Shown piece after piece: positions 51,865 through 62,745 of a stretch of 64,000 nt of DNA. The notes beneath the pieces are model-generated. The model worked only from the letters and a program-made list of their open reading frames with translations, searched no databases and was not told the origin of the DNA. A program made the translations under genes and the position numbers. Within the stretch, counting starts at the first letter, position 1. Each line of letters opens with the position of its first letter. The stretch comes from Ampelomyces quisqualis (Eukaryota > Ascomycota > Dothideomycetes > Pleosporales > Phaeosphaeriaceae), in assembly GCA_018398575.1 (NCBI GenBank), contig JAGTXZ010000014.1, positions 2,418,001-2,482,000 on the forward strand, read 5' to 3'.

Positions 51865-54131
51865 ATGGGGTGGGTGTAGCTTTCTTGGTTACAGATTGTT
51901 TGATTTTCTCATCCTTCTTCTACCTCTTTACGATACACCAAGTTCCGACTTTTCTAATATACATGTGTTTCTTTTGAGGGTAGTTTCGTTCTCTTGCACG
52001 CACTGCGATTCGGAGAAATTACCGAGCGATGAAAGATTCGTCGTGATTGATCTTTTTTTTAGGCTCACAACTACGGAGATAGCATTACTCTGGCGCGCCT
52101 GACACTAGATGCAGCCCTCGCGATTCGGACATGCCGATGCTGGGTCGATCTCGACGCCCGTCGCGCAAGTACGGAGTAGACTACGGATACGGCGCTGTTT
52201 CTTGCTCTTCGGCGCTGTTCGGCACGGTGGCTTATACACCGCCGGCTTTACTTTTATGGTGGTGGTGGTGGTGGTCAGCTGGGCGTATCACCCATCGCGC
52301 TACTCGGCACGGTTGGCAGAGATGTGGGCGAGGATGTTGGCGCGCTTGAGGATCAAGTGGTTGACGGGTATGCTCTGTCTTGCGACAGCGGGGGTTGAAA
52401 CGTAGAAGCGCTTGTGTTCCCGGAGCGCGACTCTACCGGCCTATATTCGAACATAGACTGCAGATGGCACTTGTGGGGGCTGCAACCAGCCAAGGGGCAG
52501 TGTGTACTCCGTAGGTGGAGGGATACAAGCGGTTCCTGTGGGCGGCTACTATTTTTTCCTAGTCCCGAGGTGCTTGCGAGCGTGGGGACGAGTATGTACA
52601 AGTACCGCAGAGCCGCAATGGCGCTTGGCTGGATTGGGGCTTAGCGTGGGTGGCCTCGAGGGCGTGGGCACGTGAGAGGGACGTTGATGACAGTCCTGGA
52701 GATGAAGGGGCACGGCGATGCGCCCAATCGGGAGTCGAGCGAATGAAAGCAGATTCTGACAGGCAAGCTATTGTACATACTGTGTACTCCGTACCAAGGT
52801 GGCAGATGCCAGACCGTGTCTATGCTCGCACATGGGCAGCATTCCCAGTGGCGGGAGGTGGCTTTGTGCATCGTCATTCATGCGGTGACCAGTAACCAGA
52901 TACGTGCGGATGAATGGTCACTCCCAGCACGTTTGACTGCCACCGTGGCCAATGGAATGGGAGTCGTGACCCTGCGCATGACGATGCCGATCCTTCATCG
53001 TGGCGGACTCATCTCGCCGGGTGGCTGTCACGGCGATGCACTCGAACGGTCCGACGGTTGGCATCTGGCACGCAGCCCATGCCCTCGCGTCGCGACGTGC
53101 TGAGAGGCTGGGTGATTCGTCATGGCGAAATGCATTTTGTCTCTGCCAGCATGTCGGTCTGGAGTGCACAATAGAATGGCGGGCTGCGGTGGCTCGCCCA
53201 GATATAGGGACCGGACACGCTGCTGCTGCTTGCGTGGTCGCATACCATTCATCCTCACCGCCTCATACCCAGAGCCAACGTGACCCAGCTCGGCCAGTAG
53301 ACCTCGCCCTCTCAACCGGGCCTTCGCCTACATATTGACACCCGCAGACCAGCACCAGTGACAGCGACAACGACAGCCCTCCAGTCAGCGCATCTCGCCC
53401 ACACTGGACACGCCCGTGCAGCCCCCAAACACAGAGCCCGTTGTCGAAACACACCCGACCTGCGGGACTATTGGCTGTCTGGCTCTCTCCCACTTGAAAC
53501 AGCCTATTCTGGGCGTCTGCACCTGGCCTCGCGCAATCTTGGACCGCTCCCACAGCGCACGCGAGCGCGAACCATTGGCTCACCCTGCAGCCGCCCTGCC
53601 CCACCGTCTGTGTTTGCATCCTCTCGAGTTTGGCATCGCGAAGTGCCGCCGCTCGAGGAACGGCATATTAAGTATCACGCTTTCTGCCGTCGACGCTGCT
53701 CCTCTGGTCAGTGCAGGTCTCCAGTTCCTTCTCTTCCCTTTCCCTCCCTGACGCCCCAGCGGTGCAGGTTTTACCCAGTCCGGCACTGCTCATCATTCCA
53801 CCCACCCACTGCCGCCCTCCTACCTTGGCAGCGCCATCCACTTGCTCCCTTTTTCCCGAAAAGTGCTCCGTACTCGTCTTGCCGGTCAGGACTTTCTCGA
53901 CTATTAATTTTTTGCGGCCTTGCGTTCAACCTTGTTATCTTAGTCGAGCGACCAAGCCTCACACGCAGCCTTTCCTGCACTACTCGCTTACACCAGGAAC
54001 AACAGACCGGTTATCTGCCTTGCACGGCAAAATCCCTCCTACAAACGCACAGCCAAGAAACCCTCATTGATTTGGACTTGAAGAGTCTTACACTTCCTTC
54101 CATCAAATCAATACATCACATCACAGCCATC
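51865..54131. other. VPS13 3' flank and long PCL1 upstream/leader region, 2.27 kb
   Basis: No recognised gene. A GTGGT repeat is near 52,258-52,280. From about 53,358 to 54,131 the plus strand is pyrimidine-rich and the frame of the PCL1 gene has no stop for 258 codons, but the encoded residues show no domain or homology pattern. This part probably contains the PCL1 promoter and a long 5' leader with upstream ATGs. Confidence 0.55.
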
Positions 54132-55190
54132 ATGCCTTACTCAGCAAACCTCGCCGCCGAGAACAGCACCGCACTGGACCACTTCATCCAGATGCCCGTT
54201 TCCCAGGACATGATCTCCTACCTTGCGCAAAAAGCTTCCCAGGTTATTCGCTGCGAACCATCACTCAACAAGAACCTGCCGCCCACACCGCCAGCATCAC
54301 CTCCCCAGCATGCTGCTCAGATTCGGGAAGCACCACTGCCATCCATTGAAGAATTCATCACCTCATTGGTCGAGCGCTCCCACGTACAAGTACCCACCCT
54401 CATGACATCCTTGGTCTACCTCAGCCGGTTACGGTCTCGCCTTCCTCCTGTTGCAAAGGGCATGAAGTGCACCACCCACCGCATCTTCTTGGCTGCTCTC
54501 ATCCTCGCTGCTAAGAACCTCAACGACTCCTCGCCAAAGAACAAGCACTGGGCCCGCTACACTGCTGTCAGTGGCTTCGATGGATTTGGTTTCTCCATCA
54601 CTGAGGTCAACCTCATGGAGAAGCAATTGCTCTTCCTCCTCGACTGGGACCTCCGCATCAACCCTGAGGACCTCTACTACCACCTCGAGCCATTCCTGGC
54701 CCCCATCCGCGTCTGGCAATCCCGCCAGGCTGAGAAGATCCGCCTTGCCAAGCAAGAGAAAGAGTTTGCCCGCCAACAGTACCAGCTCACCGCTGAGAAC
54801 CTTTACTACTCCACCACCGCCACCACCCGCCCCACATACGCCGCACACCCCTCAAGGCAACGTGTCTACCAATCTTCGCGTGCAGCATCGCGAACCCCAT
54901 CCCTATCACCACCCACCCGAAGCTCTCCAGTCTCATCATCGTCATCCGACTCGCCCATGAGCTTTACTGAGGAGCCCGCCGAGGCCTTCGTGCAACGCTA
55001 CGACGCTGAGCAGGGTGCTACTGTTGTACATCTCTATGCCCCCGTATCGCAGTCTAAGCTACCTCTTCAACACTCCCTCCCACTCTACGACGACAAGCCC
55101 TCAAAGAAGGCGAAATCGTCAGGTGGCTTCTTCAACAGAATGTTTGGCCAGACCGGCACCTACGCCGCCACTCGCCAAGATTATTATTGA
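54132..55190 (+). CDS. PCL1: PCL1-type G1/S cyclin (Pho85 partner family), 352 aa
   Basis: Single exon. The start MPYSANLAAENSTALDHFIQ is chosen because similarity to the PCL1/2 family begins there; the same frame is open upstream. The cyclin box spans about residues 70-190: SIEEFITSLVERSHVQVPTL, KCTTHRIFLAALILAAKNLN, then HWARYTAVSGF and LMEKQLLFLLDWDLRI, which are hallmark segments of the fungal cyclin_N/PCL family. The C-terminus is Ser/Pro-rich and disordered, with many potential phosphorylation sites. Members bind the kinase Pho85 and act in polarised growth and cell-cycle entry. The long pyrimidine-rich leader suggests translational control, which is inference. Confidence 0.9.
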   Translation: MPYSANLAAENSTALDHFIQMPVSQDMISYLAQKASQVIRCEPSLNKNLPPTPPASPPQHAAQIREAPLPSIEEFITSLVERSHVQVPTLMTSLVYLSRLRSRLPPVAKGMKCTTHRIFLAALILAAKNLNDSSPKNKHWARYTAVSGFDGFGFSITEVNLMEKQLLFLLDWDLRINPEDLYYHLEPFLAPIRVWQSRQAEKIRLAKQEKEFARQQYQLTAENLYYSTTATTRPTYAAHPSRQRVYQSSRAASRTPSLSPPTRSSPVSSSSSDSPMSFTEEPAEAFVQRYDAEQGATVVHLYAPVSQSKLPLQHSLPLYDDKPSKKAKSSGGFFNRMFGQTGTYAATRQDYY

Positions 55191-56630
55191 TTGCAATCGC
55201 ATCCGCATTCGTTCCCAAACTCTCATACCCATTTCTTCATCGTCTAGTTCTCCAAAACTAGACCCACGAAACTCATAGGGTTGAATTGAAAAGCGCTCTT
55301 AAGAAAATATGATTCTCTGAAGCGCCAGCGTCGTTTTGTCGCCTACTGGTTAGGCCCACCCTCCTTCTTTCCCGCGAGCAAACTCAAAAATCATGACTGC
55401 ATCTGCACGGCAACGACGTGGGATTTTGGCGGCATAGCATTTGCACGGCGTTGATTTTTGGGCCGGCGCGCCGCATCTTCTTCACACCAGTTATTTTACC
55501 TACCTACCTTGCCGCGGCACAAGCCGCTCGCGAGTAATGAACATTCAAACAACATGTTGATTACACTCCATCCTCGTCTTGTCCTTCCCTCTGCTGTTGT
55601 CGGCGTACAGTGAACATTTTCCTCGTAGCATTATTACACCATATTCGCCCCGGCCACTCGCCCGAGCGGGCGCTAGCCAGATTACTCGGCCCCACTGGTA
55701 TGACATGGTGCAGCTACAGTAACACAGCACATTCCTTCCCCCCGCCTCCTCGCCCACGCGCATTTTTTTTTTAAAAAAGTAAAACGTCAAGAACGTGTTT
55801 TCCCACCCCTTCCCTACCTACACCGCGTTAACCTGGACGTGTGCTTTTCGCAAATCCTGTTTCGAACCTGTCCCTTGCAGTGAGGAGGCTGGACAGGATC
55901 GCCGTGCGAGCTACGATGGTGCCATGCAGTGGCGCACCGGGTTTTCTCGGGCCGTCGCGAGCCAGGGAATGCAATGGGTCGACCGAGTTCGGTACGAGAG
56001 GAGTGCTGTACCCCCGCGTCGACATTTCAAAGTACCGTGTATCCCGTAGGGAGGAGGGTGGTGTTTGTTCTGCCTCGCCAAAGTGATCAGCTAGGCATCT
56101 GGCCGCATGCGCAGCCACACGTGCGCGCAGCGCGACTTAAGTTCTGCACTGCGCCTGCGCGGACCGGTCAAAGATGTGGGATTTGGATTTTTTTTGGGGG
56201 GGGGGGAGAGGGGGACAAGGAACGCAGGAAAAGACTCGACTTGACTGCGAAAAGCGATCATCGAGATATCCCCCTCCCCCCCTCTCGAGCTCAAATGACA
56301 GGATAGATAAGAACCATCGATGACATAATACCTTTGGACTCCACATGTGAAGGTTGAGGTTGTCAAGGTGGGGCGAGAAGGCCCCGTTGACGCCGTGTCA
56401 GAGTGATACGGAGATGGAGGGTAAGTGTCGCAGTGCCGAGATGAAGGGGGTCGGAGACCTTGAAGGTGGCGATTTTGGGCGTCAAGTACAATGGTGGGGG
56501 ACTGGTGGAAGGGTAGAAGGAGAGATTATGTTGGACGTGACCTGTGAAACAAGCTTCACAGTATAAAGAAGATACGAATGACTTGTATTGCGCGCATGAT
56601 ACTCACATGCCCCTCTTGGTACACATGTCC
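55191..56630. other. Intergenic, 1.44 kb
   Basis: 3' flanks of PCL1 and of the Dsc2-like gene, which converge. Contains a T9/A6 run near 55,765-55,778 and a T/G homopolymer junction (TTTTTTTT then 11 G) near 56,188-56,206. Several 80-125 codon frames on both strands have no recognised family. Confidence 0.55.
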
Positions 56631-57625
56631 TCAATTCCTCCCACGAAATTGCTCAGCAACCATGTCTCCCAACGTTCTTCTCTGTCTCGCGCCACCCTGC
56701 CCCGTCTCGCCAGCCAATATCCCCGTCGCAGCTCCCGAGGCACCTTCTCTTTCCCGCTCAGCATCGAGCCTCGCTCTCAGCCCCTCAAACCCTTTCTTTT
56801 CCTCTTCACCCACCATCCACCCAGGCACTCTGTAACCCATCGCACCAGGCAACAAGTCCCGCCTGTACGCCGTCCCCACAGCCCATCCCACCGCCGCAGC
56901 GAGGCACGATCCTGGAAATTGCGAAAGCGCAAGCTGTAACGGCGGCAGATACGACAGCGACTTGGACGTGAGCGTCAAGCCTCGAGACCATATACTAGTT
57001 GCAGCCTGCGTGTTCGACTGCGACGAAGACGCCTGTGGCGGCGCAAACGCCGAGATCTTGTAGCGGTATGTGTACGGTATGGCTGCGTAGTAATTTGCCA
57101 GCAGCGCGAAGAGAATGCTTGTTGGACCCGCGGGCAGGTAGTTCAAGCGGCCGAGAGTAAACGGGCGGAGCACGAATGTGAGGATAAGCGGAGGGAGGAG
57201 TGTCGTGTACGGCAAGGTAGCGAGAAGGAATGACTGCATATCGCATTAACCTGATTCTCATGGCGCATGAGAAAATGACCTCTGAACCTACGGCGAATTT
57301 CCTGCTCCCCCACAGCCTCTCCATCACGCGTAATTGGTAGAACGTAATGACACCAAATAGGACTTCGGTGGAGTTGGTGAAGCATGTCTAACCATTTCTA
57401 CGTCGGCTTTCACTCCAAACGTTTACTTCGCGTCTGCAACGCTCCTTTTCGACTCACCTGCCACGTCAAAAATCTCCAAAACTGTCCATATGTCCAGATA
57501 TGCGGCACAACCGAGATGTGGATGTAGTACCGCGTGTCGGTGATTGTTGCGAAGAGGGCGCCAACGACGGTTGAGAACACTAGAAACCGGCTCACCGGCG
57601 CATTCGTGAAGCCAGAGGATATCAT
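56631..57625 (-). CDS. dsc2: Dsc2/UBAC2-like rhomboid-fold ER membrane protein, 288 aa, three exons
   Basis: Exons are 57625-57458, 57387-57292 and 57233-56631; introns are 70 and 58 bp and the exons sum to 289 codons including stop. The protein begins MISSGFTNAPVSRFLVFSTV with a first membrane segment, then HIWTYGQFWRFLTWQ, a rhomboid-like loop with the invariant WR, then TEVLFGVITFYQLRVMERLWG and further membrane segments. No catalytic Ser-His pair was seen, as expected of a pseudoprotease. The C-terminal stretch GARQRRTLGDMVAEQFRGRN is the usual end of fungal members. In fungi such proteins belong to the Golgi/ER Dsc ubiquitin ligase, which cleaves SREBP and removes orphan membrane proteins. 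Family assignment rests on recognised motifs and topology. Confidence 0.72.
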
Positions 57626-58375
57626 CGTGCGTGAAAGCGAGGGTTGTGCGATGGTTGCGCAATGACGGTCGTAACGCCGTGCGGGCAAGCTTCGGAGGTA
57701 GTTACCACGGTTGCGACAGGTTGGTGGAGAAGGGTCACGTGCGCATTGGAGTCGCAACTCTATGATTACAGCGTCTGTCACACTCGCATTCTGCCTTCGA
57801 TCAGGATCAGTGCTAAAATGCAACATAAGAGTCATGTAGAGGAAGTATCGTGTTGCATTGTTGTCCACGCGGAAATAGCCATGATGCAACGCAATGGGTT
57901 CCACACCCGCCAACTACGCTCGTCCGTTCCTACCGCTACCACGCCCGGGCAGCCAGAAAGTCCAGGCTGGATGGGCACATGCTCCAGCAACCAAGATTGG
58001 TCTAGAGAATGCATCGAACGCCAAGTCTGAGCTGCCAGTCGATAATGTTGCCTCATTGCCCGAGAAGTCCGACTCGAGCAGGCGGAGGTACGAGGGCCGG
58101 GAAAGAGAGTTGGGATAGCGGGTATAGAGGGACGAGGGCATCTTGCTATCGTGTAGGCGAAAGCATTTGTTGTGAACAAAGTAGTTGTGCTATCAAAGAA
58201 AACAGATAGAGCCAAAAATGCAATGAGACCATGCGCTAACAAGTAATTCGCAACTCCTTTCGACGGCTTCTTCGTGGAAAGGATCCCTCCTTCTCTACTG
58301 TCATTTCCTCTCATTGCAATGAATAACGCTGCAGCACCCGTCGACTGGAGACTACCCTGTCTGTTCTTCGCAAAG
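57626..58375. other. Intergenic, 750 bp
   Basis: Upstream region of the Dsc2-like gene. A minus-strand frame at 57832-58314 has one hydrophobic segment but no recognised family. Nothing else seen. Confidence 0.5.
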
Positions 58376-58637
58376 ATGGAGTACTTGTCACAAATTGCAC
58401 TTCCAAATGGTGCTATCTTCCAGGTCCCTGTTTATGCTCTGGCTTTCGGACGCAAGAGCATCGGAAGCTTGTTGAATGGGTCACCCGCGGAGATTCGAAG
58501 AAGATTGCAGCTGGCTGCGGATAAAAAATGCTAAGCCGCTTGTGCCGGTTCGACCGATAGGTGAGGCAAATCAAGCTGTTGTCGACTTTGACGCGGGTAT
58601 AGCGAAGGACAGGTGTTTTCTTGTGAATGGGTGGTAA
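58376..58637 (+). pseudogene. Fragment of a zinc-type alcohol dehydrogenase, frameshifted
   Basis: The first frame gives MEYLSQIALPNGAIFQV, then a stretch equivalent to the family's ALAFGRKSIGS, GSPAEIRRRLQLAADK. It then stops because of a six-A run at 58523-58528. One base on, the other frame continues KPLVPVRPIGEANQAVVDFD to AKDRCFLVNGW and a stop at 58635-58637. This is the order of the C-terminal 90 residues of medium-chain, cinnamyl-alcohol-type dehydrogenases. About 14 codons are missing between FQV and ALAFG, and the N-terminal 250 residues, including the catalytic zinc ligands, are absent. It is therefore a broken relic. Assignment is by recognition of the conserved tail. Confidence 0.68.
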
Positions 58638-58820
58638 GTATAAAGCGGCACAGTAGTGGACAAGGACCTTTTTATAAAAGGTAGGATATCATGTGTATTT
58701 GGATACATGTTCGTTGTATCGAGATGACCAAATCCGGCTTTATAAGATTAGATTGTTATAACCCCGCAGTCAAATCTACTCATCAACGTCCTTCCGTTAT
58801 AGAAACTACCAGGCCACATC

Positions 58821-59138
58821 CTACTCTTTCTTGTACGTTCCGTAGGATCCGTAGCCGCCAGCAGGTGGAGCGTATGTTGCGTAGTTGCCGTAGCCGCCTG
58901 CTGGAGGACTAGGCGTGGCGTAAGTGCCTGACGGGCGTTAGCTGGTGACTTCGAGGACAACGGAGATTGTATGAGAGTATTCATAATGAAACAAGGTAAC
59001 AGAGATCTTGCTGGACTTACCGTAAGATCCATATGTTCCTTGTGGTTCAGGTGCAGCTTCGGCAGCAGCATCGGGTGCGGCAATGGGGGCGGCAATGGCA
59101 GATGCCACGAAGGCGAGAAGAGCAAGAGTATACTTCAT
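58821..59138 (-). CDS. Small secreted Gly/Tyr-repeat protein, 74 aa, two exons
   Basis: Exons are 59138-59021 and 58927-58821; the 93 bp intron has GTAAGT and CAG ends, and the exons sum to 75 codons including stop. Residues 1-17 form a clear signal peptide (MKYTLALLAFVASAIAA). Next is an Ala/Pro/Glu-rich propeptide-like stretch (APIAAPDAAAEAAPEPQ), then a Gly/Tyr-rich tail with two units of the form PPAGGYGNYATY and PPAGGYGSYGTY ending in KKE. There are no cysteines, so it is not a typical disulphide effector. It resembles small cell-wall or surface proteins, but no family was recognised. A TATATAA box lies 113 bp upstream of the start codon, suggesting strong regulated expression. Confidence 0.78.
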
Positions 59139-59560
59139 GTTGAATTTGGTTTTTAGATGATTGTGAATTTTATTGGAGAGGTAGGCTGTTCGGAGTGTTT
59201 TGAGACAGTCGAGCCTTGCCTGCTCTCTTCCAGGAGCACCAGCTGAGACTTTATATACCACATCCCACATTGGGCCCAGATTTGGTACCATGATTCTTTC
59301 ATATATTCAAGTAGCGGCCAAATGTCGTATAAATTGGTTCCACCTCGAACGATCCGGAGCTTGGCTCGTTGTCGCTTTACCTGACTTCATTGGACACATC
59401 ACTGAATCAGGTCAGCGACCGGCCGTGAGGCCCAATACCTCTGGCTGGCTGGAGACTACATCCCATTAGGATAGCACTAAGAAAGAACGGAATCGAATGG
59501 CGTGACAGAATTCGTGGGATGACTAGACTTTCGAGATGATGTACCGAGAGTGAGACTGAG
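59139..59560 (-). promoter_or_regulatory. Promoter of the small secreted protein gene
   Basis: A good TATA box, TATATAA on the minus strand at 59251-59257, lies 113 bp before the start codon. The rest up to 59560 has no supported gene. Confidence 0.6.
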
Positions 59561-60192
59561 CTATTGTCTGCTGCAGGTGACACGAGAACATGGCCCAATG
59601 GGGCTATGGATAGCTGATAACAAGGTTACAGGAAGAAGTAATGCGAGGCGCTGTTTGCAGACAGGATCCTCGTTCTTGTCACGCAATAGCGTTTTCTTAG
59701 AGATGTGCCGAAAGTTGTCAAGTTTTGATGGAGGTCTATCTTGTGGAGTGAGATTTCGAGCGGCTTCGGCTTCACACAATATTTTCAGTACCTCTTGCTG
59801 TTGTGAATTATCTTCTGATAGCAGCAAATGCAGAGAAAGTCCAGTGTTGGTCTTCCCTTGATCATACAAGCTCCAATACTGCGATACGAATACGTGTTTC
59901 CCCAGCTTCTCCAACATCTCGAGCCAATCTTCACTCACTAATGCCGCCGCCTCTCTAGTGAGCCACTGTAACATGCTTGAGCATGCGTAATCAGCAACGC
60001 CTACAAGCAGACGATATTCACAATACGAGAAATCCGATAATGTGATGAGGTATCCTGGGCTGGATCCAGCCGCAGGCGCCACAAGCGAGTGTAAGTGGCC
60101 GGCTGACAGTCGTGTACGATCTCAGCTTGAGCGGGGTACATGGCTAAAGTCGCAGCTGAGAACGAACTAAGATCATATTTGGAGCTAGACAT
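59561..60192 (-). pseudogene. Possible ankyrin-like gene relic with one frame break
   Basis: Two minus-strand frames follow each other: 60192 to about 60,055 starts MSSSKYDLSSFSAATLAMYP, and from about 60,050 to 59561 a second frame continues GYLITLSDFSYCEYRLLVGV. The second contains LSLHLLLSEDN followed by VLKILCEAEAARN, which resembles an ankyrin repeat (TPLHLA...VKLLLE.GA). No GT-AG intron that would join the frames was found, so a frameshift is more likely. It may also be two unrelated chance frames. The protein would be short for an ankyrin protein. Confidence 0.35.
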
Positions 60193-60874
60193 GTCGATAC
60201 TGCTGCATGCATCTTACATGCATACACATAGCTTCAAGACGTGCTTGCTTTGGAAGACTTGAAGCCGTCCACTTTATTGAATGCGTTGGCCCACAAAGAC
60301 TAAACGCCACTGACGTTTGCGCGATCCTGAAACCGGACACATGGGAAAATTTCTGCATATACTTGTAGATTTATTATCGATATCCATCAAGCCAAGCGGA
60401 TGAAGTGATGTCAAGCACCAGCACGGAACTTGGGCGTATGGTCTAGCCTATGACAAAAGAACTAGATCTTTTCATATTGTCGCTGGGAAAGCCTTCATAA
60501 CTGTGATTTACTGACCTTTCGAAGCGAGCAGACTCACAGTATTCGAAATATTCAAACTAGTCTGGCTCGCGAATTTCGAAGTGCGAAGCATAGAAGCTGT
60601 TCAGGCTGATGACATAACGACTGTGCCTCGAACAAACTGACAGGCCAAACCATTGTACCGATTCCATCCCTCTTCTCAAAGTTCAGCCATTAGCCGTTGC
60701 GAACTGGAGGATCCAGTGGCAATGCACTAGGTCATCCCACTTATACCTACCCGGATCCCTAGCTAAGTTGGCTGCCCTTGACCGATACATCCACTTGCTT
60801 GCCCCGTGAGCTTCTTCCCAATACCGAGGACAATCGACCTACCGCTATACACGCCTCCTCACATCACTTCAACC
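60193..60874. other. Intergenic, 680 bp
   Basis: Upstream of the UstYa-type gene. No gene, tRNA or repeat recognised. Confidence 0.55.
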
Positions 60875-61950
60875 ATGTTTGGACTTTCTTCAGAAAAGCA
60901 ATCAGGAGATCGAAGGTTGGAGGATCACAAACACCTCCTCGCAGACGAGCACTGTCCGTCGCTCGACTCGCGACCCACAAAGCAAGCTGCGCGAGGACCA
61001 TCGTGGACCGCGACAATTATAACAGTCCTTTTTACGGCAGCGATTTCGGCTGCGTGTGGAGCGTTCGCAGCACAACATGGGCGGTTAAGCGCCGATGATT
61101 TTAGTATACGGCATACTTCGCAGTACTGTAAGCATGCTACGACTCGTTAGAATGTTGCAATACTAATCGCGCGTAGCACCGATTATCAAAGACGTGGGTG
61201 TCAAGTACAGCCCAGTAAAGTTTGAGGGCTCTCTCATGAAGACAAACGCTTTCAAGCTCGATGCTGGGCCTGAAGTAGACGCCGCGTGGAAGTCTCTGGG
61301 CGCAGACTGTCAGTTCTTGCTGCACTGAGACATGTTATATAACACGCCTGACAGAGTCTAATAGATCGCGCGGCCAGAATTCCTGCGGAGGAGGCAGCAC
61401 GGTCGAATCTTGCACCAGACCAAGTCAAGATCAGAGAGAGATATGGTGGCGGGTACCCAGCGAACGTCGAGGGTCTGCATCACCTTCATTGTCTGGTATG
61501 TGTGGGGCTGTTCAGCATGATGAATTAAATTAATGCCCAAAAAGAATTTGCTACGGAAGTCTCTAGCGTGGAACTTTGACTACTACCAAAAGCAAGGGTT
61601 GGGTCCATTTTCGAATGACGCTAATATCCTGAAGCACCACGTCAGTAAGTATAGTCGAGCCGCGTCCTCTCGAACGCACCGCTGATTTGGCCGTAGCTCA
61701 CTGTCTGGACATCATTCGTCAACAGCTGATGTGTACGGTGGATGTTGGTGTACTAGGTCAAGTTTGGTACCAGCCCCCAGGCAGTAGTCCAGAGGCATTC
61801 GTGGACTTCAATACCGTACACAAATGCCGTAATTTCGATGCGGTAAGAGACTGGGCGGAAAAGCATCAGCTGCCGGATGCGAAGGATTGTCCAGTCGATT
61901 ATCTCGAATTACCGAAAGAGGGCGACAGAATCTTCCACACCGTTCCCTAG
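60875..61950 (+). CDS. UstYa-family (DUF3328) oxidase-like protein, 289 aa, five exons
   Basis: Exons are 60875-61127, 61177-61308, 61365-61495, 61545-61644 and 61697-61950; introns are 49-56 bp and the exons sum to 290 codons including stop. A single membrane anchor lies at residues 44-66 after a basic N-terminus. The two HXXHC motifs that define the family are intact: H167-X-X-H170-C171 (HHLHC) and H204-X-X-H207-C208 (HVTHC, split by intron 4). Family members (UstYa/b, the cyclochlorotine CctO-type proteins) perform oxidative cyclisation or hydroxylation in peptide and other secondary-metabolite pathways. No precursor peptide, synthase or transporter gene is visible beside it within the window, so its substrate is unknown. 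It converges with the 2EXR gene. Confidence 0.88.
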
Positions 61951-61977
61951 CCCAACTTTCCGAAACAATACTGTTCT

Positions 61978-62745
61978 TCATGGAGTATGGCCTATGTATA
62001 TTCCATCGTATGTCTGTTCGCTCCAGTCTTTCCACATGGCTCTTGGCACGAGTGCAAGTTCGCCTTTGACCAGAGCCGCAAAGTCCACCTGGATTTTGGA
62101 CGGACTCGTCACATCTCCTTCATGACGGCCCATGTCCATGTCGTACATTCTGACAATCCTGCGTGCGGCTCCCACGAGCAACGCTTTCTGCTGCCTGTCC
62201 TCCCACATGCCGTTGGGAACCATCATGAACATGTGTGAGATGTGTGGAAACTTCCGGAGAACATTTGAGAAGCTGCCATCATTGTATCCAGATGGTATGA
62301 CTTTTGTAACGGCAATGTTGCGTAATCGCAAGGGATCGCAACCGACAGCGGCACGGAAATGACGTAGGAAGCCAACCTCGGGCGAGTCGTCGAAGTGCTT
62401 GACGTTCATATCTTCGAGTGGCAGATAGAGGATGTCAGTCTCGAAGCGGAAGTAAAAATCTTCGGTGAACTGCGCCTCTTCTGGGGCAGCCACGGTGAGC
62501 GGGCCGTGACGAAGTCGCACCATGTGCCCGGCTTTGCGGGCCTGATAGTGAGCTTCAGCGCGCGCTTCCTTGCATACGTTGACGACTGTAGGTGCAGGAG
62601 AAGGTGAGTAGCGGGGGCAGAAAGTGTTGTCGTGATGGCGTTCATGTGACTTCGTTCGCAGAGCGACAAGACGAGGCGGTTGTGCGAAATATGCAAGGGA
62701 CCATATCTCTAGGCGGACTTCCTTTGGCAATAAAGCTAACGCCAT
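61978..62745 (-). CDS. 2EXR-domain protein, 255 aa
   Basis: Single exon. The N-terminus LLPKEVRLEIWSLAYFAQPPR is the signature LP.E.R..IW......PR of the fungal 2EXR family, followed by VVNVCKEARAEA, the second conserved block of the same family. It then has a mixed alpha/beta region with DILYLPLED. 2EXR proteins are numerous in filamentous ascomycetes and their function is not known. The stop codon is 27 bp from that of the UstYa-type gene, so the 3' ends probably overlap in transcripts. Confidence 0.85.
   Translation of the reverse strand: MALALLPKEVRLEIWSLAYFAQPPRLVALRTKSHERHHDNTFCPRYSPSPAPTVVNVCKEARAEAHYQARKAGHMVRLRHGPLTVAAPEEAQFTEDFYFRFETDILYLPLEDMNVKHFDDSPEVGFLRHFRAAVGCDPLRLRNIAVTKVIPSGYNDGSFSNVLRKFPHISHMFMMVPNGMWEDRQQKALLVGAARRIVRMYDMDMGRHEGDVTSPSKIQVDFAALVKGELALVPRAMWKDWSEQTYDGIYIGHTP

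Noticed and set aside
57832..58314. Minus-strand 160-codon frame with one hydrophobic segment.
   Set aside because: No family recognised; the downstream half looks random. Could be revisited with transcripts.
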